A DNA stretch of 64,000 nucleotides from Planctomycetaceae bacterium (GTDB lineage: Bacteria > Planctomycetota > Planctomycetia > Pirellulales > Pirellulaceae). Shown here in pieces: positions 46,876-54,916 of this stretch. The stretch's first letter is position 1; every line of letters begins with the position of its first letter. A program made the position numbers and the translations under genes. The stretch is taken from assembly GCA_020638995.1 (NCBI GenBank), contig JACKHM010000005.1:124001-188000 (forward strand). The letters run 5' to 3'. Under the pieces are notes generated by a model, which was not told where the DNA came from, did no database searches, and was given only the letters and a program-made list of their open reading frames with translations.

Positions 46876-47637
46876 TCAGCGTTTTACGTTGAAGATCGGA
46901 TCGCGAGAGCGAATCAATTCCAGTTCAAGTGCCCTACGGACGCGCGCCTCTGTATTGGGAGCAAGCACTTGAACTTCTATATGTAGTTCGTGAGTTCCGA
47001 ACTCCCACAACCAACGAGCCAGTTCTTTATTGTCAGAGTGATCAAGATGCTTTTTCAGCCGTGTTCGCAGATTTTCCGTTTCGCCCACATAAAGAAGCTG
47101 TCGATTTGCAAAGAAGAGATACAGTCCCTGTTCCGTCGGTATTTCCTCTAATTCGACCGTTGACGCACGATACTTGTAGACTGCTGCTGGCGGCGCGATC
47201 CGCGACGCAACCTCCGGCTCGAACTTCTTTGCCTTCCGTAGGTTGAGTGCAGCCCATCGATATTGCAGCGAAGAAAAGCCGGGGGCGATATCTGCCGCTA
47301 GTCGATCGAACTCCTCTGCGAGTGCGGGATCACACAGCAGGGAATCGAGGCTGACACCTTCACGGCGCTCCAGGAATCTGGCGGCCATTTCGGTGGCAAA
47401 GCGGAATTCGTCTTCGTTCGCAAAATGAGTCCGCTTGGACCGCGCCCGACCGTTCAGCGCACCGCGTTTACGCAAGTTGAGCAGCGAGTGGTTCAATGAT
47501 GCCGGAGAACCATGTAACCCGAGTCTCTTGCACTCGTTGATAAAGGCCTCGTTGAGTAGCGGGTCAGCAATGACCCGATCCACCGAATAACCATCTCGAA
47601 TCGCATCATATGCATCAGTCAACGGTGACGAAGTCAT
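46876..47637 (-). CDS. GIY-YIG nuclease with two N-terminal helical modules (putative restriction or accessory nuclease)
   Basis: This 253-residue protein has two related N-terminal modules: about 18-60 (SVDRVIADPLLNEAFINECK through LNHSLLNLRKRGAL) and about 96-138 (SLDSLLCDPALAEEFDRLAA through YRWAALNLRKAKKF). The C-terminal GIY-YIG domain has G171-L-Y, Y183-V-G, NLRTRL (R191, R193), E238 three residues before the LI pair and N250 (DPIFN). All the usual catalytic positions are present, so it should cut or nick DNA. The ATG at 47637 overlaps the methyltransferase stop (ATGA), which shows translational coupling. The longer frame up to 47775 reads through the end of the methyltransferase gene and is not used. 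Confidence 0.85.
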   Translation of the reverse strand: MTSSPLTDAYDAIRDGYSVDRVIADPLLNEAFINECKRLGLHGSPASLNHSLLNLRKRGALNGRARSKRTHFANEDEFRFATEMAARFLERREGVSLDSLLCDPALAEEFDRLAADIAPGFSSLQYRWAALNLRKAKKFEPEVASRIAPPAAVYKYRASTVELEEIPTEQGLYLFFANRQLLYVGETENLRTRLKKHLDHSDNKELARWLWEFGTHELHIEVQVLAPNTEARVRRALELELIRSRDPIFNVKR

Positions 47638-49472
47638 ACGGCTGATCGGAGTTCTCGGAAGTTTAGTTTGGGATGATATTCGGTGATCAGGCAACTCTGC
47701 ATCGCCAACATTTCGGAAGCGGACGAAGTTAGGCGAAACGCTTGTACTTTTACCTTCTTGGAAAGCAAATGCCATTCCTCGAGTTGGGGTTCTGCGAACT
47801 GCTGTGACAGCCGCGTCCGCAGATTGAGTGTCTCGCCAGCATACAGGTTTTTCGATTTGCCACCACTAACTAGATAGACGCCCCGTTCGTTCGGCAAATC
47901 TAATTCGTCAAGTTCGTCAACCGACACTCGCCTGCCAAACCGTTCTAGCTTCAGGCTCTTGAGAACGCCTGCGCGAGTTCGGGCCAATTTGGCCTGTTTT
48001 CGGAGCTTCAACGCTGCCCACCGATACTCGACTGGCTTATAACCAGGAGCAAATCTACTCGCAATCGTGTCAAATTCGTAGGCTAGGTCGGGCTGACAGA
48101 GTATGTCGTCGAGGCTCTTCGCTGTTCCCTTCTCTAGCAGAATCTCAAGGGCAATTTCACTCGCAAATAAGTAGTCGTCGCAATCTGCCCACGAAACGGA
48201 GAATTTTCGTAAGGTCTCAATGTCCGTCAACTTTCCTGACTTACGGAGACGAAACAGCAGCTTGTTCCAGGATTGAATTCCGCCAACGATACCCAGTCGC
48301 TCACACGTCGACGCAAACAAAGCATTCAGATCCGGATTCGCAACAACAAAATCGGCAGAGAATCCTTCGTGCGACAGACGAAAGGCTTCCTTTATGCTCC
48401 TTAGTGTTAGTTCCATCTGCACTTCAGTAAAGCGTCGTTCAACCGCACTAAGATCCTCTCTGTCACAACACGGCCCTCGTACAGGAGCCGTCGTCGATTT
48501 TCTCCTGCTCTTAGAGTTTGAGCTCGTCTTTGGTGCACTGACCAGCGGTTCTGCGGACCCATCCAGTTGATCGCCGACTCGGACCGATTCGAGTCGTACC
48601 GTACCGTGCTTGATGTACTCGTCGGAGATGTCGAAACCGACGTACTTGCGGCCCAATTTCTTGGCCACGGCAAGCGTCGTCGCGCTTCCTGAGAATGGAT
48701 CGAGAAGGAGTTCACCTTCATTCGAGCACAATCTTACGATGCGCCCCAGCAACTGTTCCGGCATCTGACAACCGTGGAAACCGGCGCGTTCTTTGAAGGT
48801 GCCTGCGACACGCGGGAAGTACCACGTGTCTTCGTTCGGCTTGAAGCAAGAGTCGAGATCTTGGGGGCGGAGTGTCCATGTCTGTGCGTTGTCGCTTGGA
48901 GGCGCGAGATCGTCGGGCGACCACATGCCTTCGTCGTCGATCAACTCGCCGACCACATCGGCCGGGCGAATGATCCAAGTATCATCAGGCAGCCGGCCTG
49001 TCGAGTTGGCTCGCTTGTCGTTGTAGACCAACTGGCGAGCTGAGGGAATGCGGTTCTCAAGGTCATCGGCTCGGAACGTGAACTTCTGTGGATCTTTCAC
49101 GAAATGAAACAGATGGGCGTGCGAGCGGCTGAACTTTTGCTTGCAGTTCACTCCGAACGTATAGTACCAAATGACCCAACTCCGGCAGTGAAACCCGATG
49201 TCTTGGCTGGCCAGCTTTAGCTCCGCCGCGTACTCGTCACCAATCGCCAGCCAGAATGCACCGTCACTCTTCAAAACTCGATGAACTGCCGCGATCCAAT
49301 CTCGCGACCAAGCCAAGTACTGCGAGTGTTCCTGCCTGTCTTGATAGACGTCATACTCGTAGCCGATGTTGAACGGGGGATCGGCGAATGCGAGATCGAC
49401 GCTCCCTTCCGGCAGCGAGTTCATGCCCGCAATACAATCACCACAAATGATTGTGTTAATCACATCGTCCAT
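47634..49472 (-). CDS. DNA methyltransferase (N6-adenine or N4-cytosine, beta class) fused to a degenerate GIY-YIG module
   Basis: This 612-residue protein has methyltransferase motif IV D31-P-P-F (LAFADPPFNIGYEYD) before the SAM motif I LLDPFSGSATT (256-266), the beta-class order, with the target recognition region between. GVNCKQKFSRSHAH and GTFKERAGFHGCQMPEQLL are typical of this branch. A Ser/Lys-rich linker (about 312-335) leads to two helical modules (about 371-414 and 453-496) and a GIY-YIG domain (G531-V-Y, Y544-A-G, NLRTRL, N604), all homologous to the next gene. The metal-binding Glu is replaced by Gln (Q592 in AMQSCLI). It is the first gene of a two-gene operon, a plausible restriction-modification pair. 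Confidence 0.88.
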   Translation of the reverse strand: MDDVINTIICGDCIAGMNSLPEGSVDLAFADPPFNIGYEYDVYQDRQEHSQYLAWSRDWIAAVHRVLKSDGAFWLAIGDEYAAELKLASQDIGFHCRSWVIWYYTFGVNCKQKFSRSHAHLFHFVKDPQKFTFRADDLENRIPSARQLVYNDKRANSTGRLPDDTWIIRPADVVGELIDDEGMWSPDDLAPPSDNAQTWTLRPQDLDSCFKPNEDTWYFPRVAGTFKERAGFHGCQMPEQLLGRIVRLCSNEGELLLDPFSGSATTLAVAKKLGRKYVGFDISDEYIKHGTVRLESVRVGDQLDGSAEPLVSAPKTSSNSKSRRKSTTAPVRGPCCDREDLSAVERRFTEVQMELTLRSIKEAFRLSHEGFSADFVVANPDLNALFASTCERLGIVGGIQSWNKLLFRLRKSGKLTDIETLRKFSVSWADCDDYLFASEIALEILLEKGTAKSLDDILCQPDLAYEFDTIASRFAPGYKPVEYRWAALKLRKQAKLARTRAGVLKSLKLERFGRRVSVDELDELDLPNERGVYLVSGGKSKNLYAGETLNLRTRLSQQFAEPQLEEWHLLSKKVKVQAFRLTSSASEMLAMQSCLITEYHPKLNFRELRSAV

Positions 49473-49674
49473 GCTGGAGGACTCCGGTTTCCTCAGATTT
49501 CCATTACCAATCGCCTCATGGTACCATCTGTCTCGTATGAGCGCAAGTCAGTGAGAAAGCTTGAAGGTCCGCCCCAATGTGGTCGCTCGGCGATGAACTG
49601 AGCGAGTTTTCCATGCGATTTGGCTATACTGGCAACTTCTGGAGTTCGCGCGAACAGCCCGGAGCCTTTTACTA

Positions 49675-50715
49675 ATGATTCAGTTATCACAAACGCGATG
49701 CTCTTTCCTGCTGTTTGCCGTTATCGCACCAATGGCGTTGGCTGAAGAATCGAGTAGTTTTCCCGGCTTTGACCGCTGTGAGGTTGTTCCTCAAGCGGGC
49801 AATCAAGTGTCGTTTCAAGTCGATGGGATTGAGAAGGTTCGCTGGCATTACGGCGATCAATATCCAAGGCCCTTTTTCTTTCCGTTTCGTGGTCCTTCCG
49901 GTACATCGTTAACGCGCATGGGGCATCCTGGAGCACAAAATCACGATCACCATCAATCCGTCTGGTTCGCCCATAACAAAGTTAACGGACTCGACTTCTG
50001 GGCCAACGGAAAGGGGACACAGATTCGGCAGAAGATGTGGTACGCCTATGAAGACGGCGATAACGAAGCAACGATGGCGTCTGTCTGTGGTTGGTTTGAT
50101 CCCGATGATAACGAAGTGATGGAGCAGGAGATCGTCGCGTCATTGTTGCGGTTGCCTCACAACGAACATGCACTCGAACTTCAAATCACGATGCGTCCGC
50201 CGCAGAATCGGGAGACCGTCGAGCTTGAGAAGACAAATTTCGGCTTCTTCGCGGTTCGTGTTGCGAAATCGCTCTCGGCCCACTTTGGTGGCGGAACATT
50301 GACCAACAGCGAAGGACAAGTCGACGAAAAGAACATCTTTGGCAAGCCCGCTCGTTGGATGGATTACAGCGGACCGGTGGCGGTGGGGCAGGGCGATGAG
50401 CGTACTCTTGTCACCGAAGGTATCACTTACTTCGATCATCCGGAAAACCCTCGCTATCCCACGCATTGGCACGTTCGCGAAGATGGGTGGATGGGAGCTT
50501 CTTTCTGCATTCAGGAAGGAATCACAATTACGATGGAATCGCCGCTGACGTTGCGGTATCTGTTGCATGCACATTCGGGTGCGTACGATCACCGCAAGGC
50601 GGAAGTCGTTCAAGCCGAGTTTGCAACGCGACCAGGGTTCGAGGTCACGAAGGCCACACGCAAACACAGACAGTTTGAAGTTCGGCGGATTGGACTGCCG
50701 ACTGAGGATCGCTAG
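49675..50715 (+). CDS. DUF6807 (PmoA-like) exported protein
   Basis: This 346-residue protein has a signal peptide (SFLLFAVIAPMALAEE) and the family hallmarks YPRPFFFPFRGPSG, LTRMGHPGAQNHDHHQSVWF, GLDFWANGKG and HPENPRYPTHWHVREDGWMG. The family is common in planctomycetes next to sugar-related oxidoreductases. Its fold resembles galactose-mutarotase-type sandwiches and the biochemical role is unknown; the PmoA label is an old annotation and does not imply methane oxidation. It lies 115 bp upstream of a Gfo/Idh/MocA gene. Confidence 0.85.
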   Translation: MIQLSQTRCSFLLFAVIAPMALAEESSSFPGFDRCEVVPQAGNQVSFQVDGIEKVRWHYGDQYPRPFFFPFRGPSGTSLTRMGHPGAQNHDHHQSVWFAHNKVNGLDFWANGKGTQIRQKMWYAYEDGDNEATMASVCGWFDPDDNEVMEQEIVASLLRLPHNEHALELQITMRPPQNRETVELEKTNFGFFAVRVAKSLSAHFGGGTLTNSEGQVDEKNIFGKPARWMDYSGPVAVGQGDERTLVTEGITYFDHPENPRYPTHWHVREDGWMGASFCIQEGITITMESPLTLRYLLHAHSGAYDHRKAEVVQAEFATRPGFEVTKATRKHRQFEVRRIGLPTEDR

Positions 50716-50830
50716 TCATCGCTGATCGCCACGATTCAAAGGACTCGCTTTGGGATCGAAGTGGCGTCAAGCCACAGGCATGAGCGGTTTCTGTGCCCAT
50801 CGAAATCTTCCGTAACGGAGCCATAACATC

Positions 50831-52009
50831 ATGGATCGTCGCGAATTTATCGCCGCTGCGTCAGCATTTGCCCTTCCCGCTATCGGCTTCTCTCAGGATT
50901 CACGCCAACTCCGTGTCGGAGTCATCGGACATACGGGGCGCGGCAACTTTGGACACGGATTGGATACCGTTTGGCTCCACGTTCCAAACACGGATATTGT
51001 GGGAGTTGCAGACGCAAACGAGACTGGGTTGTTAGAAGCCAAGAAACGGCTACGGACGAGTAACGGTTTCGGCGACTACCGCAAGATGCTGGCTGAGGTA
51101 CGACCCGAAATTGTGGCCGTGTGCCCGCGACAACCCGACCAACATCGGGACATGATTTTGGCCGCGATCGACGAAGGAGCGAAAGGGATCTACGTCGAAA
51201 AACCGTTCTGCCGAACGCCAGCCGAAGCTGACGAGATCATTGCGGCTTGCGAGAGGCACAATGCAAAACTCGCAGTCGCACATCGCAATCGGTACCATCC
51301 GACACTGCAAGCGATTGACAAGTTGATCGCTGCTGGCGGTGTAGGAAGGGTGCTTGAGATTCGAGGGCGTGGCAAGGGTGATCGACGGGGCGGCGCAGAA
51401 GACCTGTGGGTGCTGGGCTCTCACGTTTTAAACCTGGTCAATTACTTTGGCGGAGCAGCAAGGTCGTGTTCGGCGGTGTTGCTGCAAGATGGACGTCGAG
51501 TGACCCAAGCAGATGTTCGTGAGGGAAACGAAGCGCTTGGCTTGCTGGCCGGGAACGAAGTTCATGCCCGCTACGAAATGGAACGTGGCTTCGTTGCTTA
51601 CTTCGATTCGATTGCCAACGACGGGACGAACAGCGCCGGGTTCGGTCTTCAGATCATTGGCAGCGACGGCTTTATTGATCTTAACTGCGACAAACTGCCG
51701 CTGGCCTACTTAGTACGAGGCAATCCCTTCCAGCCGACAGTCGATCCGCGGCCTTGGCTTCCCATCACCTCAGCGGGGCCAGGCGAATCGGAACCGATTG
51801 AAGATATCTCAGACCTCGTTAGCCATCACTTTGGGCCGGCGCTCGACTTGATCGATGCCATTCGAGTTGATCGACAACCGCTGTGCAGCGTTTACGAAGG
51901 TGCAACAACCGTTGAGATGATTTGCGCAACTTTCGCCTCGCATTGCGAGGCAAGCAAAGCGATTGAAATGCCGCTGGAGCATCGTGATAACGCGCTCGCA
52001 AGGCTTTAG
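50831..52009 (+). CDS. Gfo/Idh/MocA-family oxidoreductase (Tat-exported)
   Basis: This 392-residue protein opens with a twin-arginine leader (MDRREFIAAASAFALPAIGF). The Rossmann NAD(P) site is LRVGVIGHTGRGNFG (28-41). The signature catalytic lysine is in YVEKPFCRTPAE (E123-K124-P125), and a C-terminal substrate domain holds GSHVLNLVNYFGG. Members oxidise or epimerise sugars and polyols; the substrate here is unknown. Export through Tat implies cofactor binding before transport. Confidence 0.9.
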   Translation: MDRREFIAAASAFALPAIGFSQDSRQLRVGVIGHTGRGNFGHGLDTVWLHVPNTDIVGVADANETGLLEAKKRLRTSNGFGDYRKMLAEVRPEIVAVCPRQPDQHRDMILAAIDEGAKGIYVEKPFCRTPAEADEIIAACERHNAKLAVAHRNRYHPTLQAIDKLIAAGGVGRVLEIRGRGKGDRRGGAEDLWVLGSHVLNLVNYFGGAARSCSAVLLQDGRRVTQADVREGNEALGLLAGNEVHARYEMERGFVAYFDSIANDGTNSAGFGLQIIGSDGFIDLNCDKLPLAYLVRGNPFQPTVDPRPWLPITSAGPGESEPIEDISDLVSHHFGPALDLIDAIRVDRQPLCSVYEGATTVEMICATFASHCEASKAIEMPLEHRDNALARL

Positions 52010-52109
52010 TTGCTCCGCGATGGCTCTTTGTCCGATAACTGCGCCGCCCAGGAGTCATAGATCGGCATCTTGGATGCCAATAGTTGCGAGCAACTCTTTC
52101 CGCAGCGTA

Positions 52110-52580
52110 TTAGGTTTCGCTGGGACGTTTAGAGAGTAGCATCGGTTGCAACTCCTCGACAAAATCCCGAACGTCCTTGAATTCGCGATAGACACTGGCA
52201 AATCGTACGAAGGCGACTTGATCGAGTTCACCAAGATAGCGAATCACGAGACCTCCTAGGTGTTCACTTTCGACCTCCGAGTCAAAGTTCGCGTAGACTT
52301 CCGTTTCGACTTGGGCAATGACACCATCAATCTGCTCATCGCTGATCGGTCGTTTCCAACAAGCACGGGCCAATCCTTGACGCATCTTTTCGCGGCTGAA
52401 TGGCTCACGCTCACCGTTCTTCTTCACAACCTTAATGGCCATTTCTTCGAGCCGCTCATAAGTCGTGTATCGGCGTTTACAGTTGAGGCACTCGCGCCGC
52501 CGACGGATTGCGAATCCATCTTCGCTGGCCCGCGAGTCGATGACGCGGTCGTTATCAAGTCGACAGAAGGGACATCTCAT
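52110..52580 (-). CDS. nrdR: Transcriptional repressor NrdR
   Basis: This 156-residue protein starts MRCPFCRLDNDRVIDSRASE and has the four zinc-ribbon cysteines C3, C6, C31 and C34 (CLNCKRRYTTYER). An ATP-cone domain follows at about 49-139 (VVKKNGEREPFSREKMRQGL through EHLGGLVIRYLGELDQVAFV, then RFASVYREF). NrdR represses ribonucleotide reductase genes when bound to dATP/ATP. Length and motifs match the family throughout. No nrd gene is in the window. Confidence 0.97.
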   Translation of the reverse strand: MRCPFCRLDNDRVIDSRASEDGFAIRRRRECLNCKRRYTTYERLEEMAIKVVKKNGEREPFSREKMRQGLARACWKRPISDEQIDGVIAQVETEVYANFDSEVESEHLGGLVIRYLGELDQVAFVRFASVYREFKDVRDFVEELQPMLLSKRPSET

Positions 52581-52822
52581 ACGAGCTTAGACCGAGAACT
52601 CGATTGAACAACACGATAAACGTCTGAACGACGGTACTATACTACAACTTGCGATTCCCGGCATAGATGAGGGAGTTACTGGACTGCATGCAAGGAAAGC
52701 ACAAAGTCAAGAATTGTCGCCTGCTGACGAATTCCCACCCGTGGCGTTATAATGCCTCGCGTCCGATGTGATGTTGCCCGACGACTGGTCAACATGTCAA
52801 TAATTGTCAGGAGCCTTACTAT

Positions 52823-53356
52823 ATGAGCGCCGACACGCCGAAAGATCGCTTTAGAGAGTCCGCTGCAGCGCGACAATCTGATGATGGTGACGAAGACGAG
52901 CAAGATCTCTGGGCGGGTGGCTACTCCGGCAAAGCGATGTACGGTACATGGCTGCTTGGCGGGTTGATTACGATTGGACTGATCGCGGCCACGTTTGCGT
53001 TGCCACCCGTGGGGCTGGGGATTCCTGTGCTTTGGATTCTCCTGGGCTGTGCATACGCATACAAAAAGCTCAGCGTCCACTACGAATTAACGACTCAGCG
53101 TTTCATTCACAAGTCGGGCATCTTGAAACGTGTTACTGATCGAATCGAGGTCATCGATATCGATGATGTGACCTACGAGCAAGGCATCATTCAACGGATG
53201 CTCGGCGTCGGCACAATCAAGATTAGCTCCAGCGATCGCACTCATCCGGAACTAGTTCTTTCCGGCATCGACGGGGTCGTTAATGTCGCCGATACGATCG
53301 ATGACGTTCGCCGCAAAGAGCGACGCAAACGCGGCTTGCACATCGAGTCGATCTAG
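52823..53356 (+). CDS. Bacterial PH-domain membrane protein (YdbT/bPH_2-like)
   Basis: This 177-residue protein has an acidic N-terminus, two membrane helices (about 40-60 and 66-82; GGLITIGLIAATFALPP, IPVLWILLGCAYAY) and a cytoplasmic bPH_2 domain (YELTTQRFIHKSGILKRVTD, then RIEVIDIDDVTYEQGIIQRM and GVGTIKISSSD). The family is widespread and its role unclear. Transcription probably ends in the repeat structure just downstream. Confidence 0.88.
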   Translation: MSADTPKDRFRESAAARQSDDGDEDEQDLWAGGYSGKAMYGTWLLGGLITIGLIAATFALPPVGLGIPVLWILLGCAYAYKKLSVHYELTTQRFIHKSGILKRVTDRIEVIDIDDVTYEQGIIQRMLGVGTIKISSSDRTHPELVLSGIDGVVNVADTIDDVRRKERRKRGLHIESI

Positions 53357-53366
53357 CCAAGTCGTC

Positions 53367-53496
53367 GTCACTTTCCAAGTGATGAACCCAATGTCTCAGC
53401 CACCATAGTAGCCATCACTTTCCAAGTGATGAGCAAGCGACCCTTGGAAAGTGTCGGCTACTTACTGGCAATCGACGCTTGGAAAGTGTCGGCTAC
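53367..53496. repeat. Four-copy inverted repeat cluster between convergent genes
   Basis: Two copies of tcactttccaagtgatga-like sequence (53368-53384 and 53415-53432) are followed by two copies of cttggaaagtgtcggctac (53443-53461 and 53478-53496). The core cactttccaag is the reverse complement of cttggaaagtg, so the first two and last two copies are inverted to each other. Each of the first two is also a small hairpin (atcactt/aagtgat with a 3-base loop). The cluster lies between the convergent PH-domain and aminotransferase genes and could act as a bidirectional terminator or be a REP-like dispersed element. Confidence 0.75.
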
Positions 53497-53509
53497 GATG
53501 GGCTGCCTC

Positions 53510-54742
53510 TTAGAACTTCAGTTTGACCTGCTCCAGTCGCTTCTTGGTCTCGGCCATTAGCGCGTCCTCTTCAGCTTCATTGGCCGCTTCATAGGTCACT
53601 GAGAAACGCAGGAACGCGCCGGCGTCATCCCATGGAACGGTGACGATCGACTGCTGGGTGATGAGGTACTGGCTCGCTGCTTCGGCGTCGTTAAAAGTCT
53701 CGCCGCTCTCTGTACCGATCGGTGACTTGGTATACAGGAAGTAGCTGCCGCCTGGCATCGAACACTGGAAGCCGCAGTTTTTTAAGGTTTCGACCAGTTT
53801 GCTCAGCCGTCGTCGATACTTCTCACGCGTTCGCTTTGGGATCGAAGCGTCGTCAAGTGCTGCGGCCGCAGCGTTTTGAATCGCGATGAACTGTCCCGAG
53901 TCACTATTGTCTTTTACATCGGCAAAGGCTTGTACAAGCCGCTCGTGACCACAGACCCAACCGATCCGCCAGCCGATCATGTCGAAACCCTTCGACAACG
54001 AATGTACCTCGACACCAACGTCCTTGGCACCGGGAATGCTCAGGAAGCTCAAGGGTTCGCCTTCAAAAGTTAACATCATGTGCGCCGCGTCTTGTACGAC
54101 GACGATGCTGTTTGCTTTGGCAAATGCGATCACTTTCTCGAAGAACTCGCGTGGTGCGACTTTGCCTGTAGGGCTGTTGGGATAGTTCAGTACTAGCAAC
54201 TTCGTCTTCGCCAAGACATCTGCTGGGATCGAATCCAGGTCTGGCAGAAAATCGTTTTCTGCCAGCAACGGGAGTTTATAAACGCTGCCGCCGTAGTAGG
54301 CCGTGTGGGTCCCGGCAACGGGATAGCCGGGAACCGTCATCAGCGTGATGTCACCGGGATTGATGAAACACGCTGGTAGCATCGCGAGAGCCGGCTTGGA
54401 CCCGATGCAGTGATTGATCTCTTTGATTGGATCGAGTTCAACGCCCAACTCACGTTTCATGAAACGAGCCACGGCTTCCTTGAACGACGCGACGCCGTTG
54501 TCCGCGTAGCCGCGGTTCTCCGGCTTGTTGATCTCGTCGGCCATCACTTGTCGTACGGACTCCGGAGCCATCTCGTCGTTTTCGCCGATACCAAAATTCA
54601 GCAACGATCGATCCGGATAGTCTGCTGCCGCTTTGCGTTTGGCTCGCTTGATCTTTTCAAACTTATAGATTGCCGTGCCCTTGCCATAATTGGTTCCGCC
54701 GATTCGATCTGCGAACATCTGTTGAAAATAGGGATCGCTCAT
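53510..54742 (-). CDS. dapL: LL-diaminopimelate aminotransferase (DapL-type, PLP fold I)
   Basis: This 410-residue PLP aminotransferase is marked by LNFGIGENDEMAP, GYADNGVASFKEAVARFM, LVLNYPNSPTGKVAP, the PLP aspartate segment VVVQDAAHMM and the Schiff-base lysine K251 in SLSKGFDMIGWRIG. The opening YFQQMFADRIGGTNYGKG and the G-I-G-E-N-D segment match the LL-DAP aminotransferase branch, which makes LL-diaminopimelate from tetrahydrodipicolinate for lysine and peptidoglycan. A related aminotransferase of the same fold cannot be excluded. No other dap gene is nearby. Confidence 0.82.
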   Translation of the reverse strand: MSDPYFQQMFADRIGGTNYGKGTAIYKFEKIKRAKRKAAADYPDRSLLNFGIGENDEMAPESVRQVMADEINKPENRGYADNGVASFKEAVARFMKRELGVELDPIKEINHCIGSKPALAMLPACFINPGDITLMTVPGYPVAGTHTAYYGGSVYKLPLLAENDFLPDLDSIPADVLAKTKLLVLNYPNSPTGKVAPREFFEKVIAFAKANSIVVVQDAAHMMLTFEGEPLSFLSIPGAKDVGVEVHSLSKGFDMIGWRIGWVCGHERLVQAFADVKDNSDSGQFIAIQNAAAAALDDASIPKRTREKYRRRLSKLVETLKNCGFQCSMPGGSYFLYTKSPIGTESGETFNDAEAASQYLITQQSIVTVPWDDAGAFLRFSVTYEAANEAEEDALMAETKKRLEQVKLKF

Positions 54743-54916
54743 TGCTCTGTGTCACCTGCTCGGGAGTTGGCTATTGGTAGGAACCGATTAACGTACTCAA
54801 GGCCTGGAAGCTGGACAACCGGTGCGCCACAGCTGCCCTTGTTCCCCGATCCACAGGCCCGAGAAGTGAGGCCTTTCCTGCATGAGAACTGGCCTGGCTC
54901 GATGTGAGAAACCGAA

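Noticed and set aside
47638..47775. N-terminal extension of the GIY-YIG nuclease
   Set aside because: It overlaps the 3' end of the methyltransferase gene in another frame; the ATGA overlap at 47634-47637 gives a better start and the normal domain order.
49675..50715. Methane monooxygenase subunit
   Set aside because: The PmoA label attached to this family is historical; the sequence has HDHHQSVWF-type DUF6807 motifs and no membrane subunit features.
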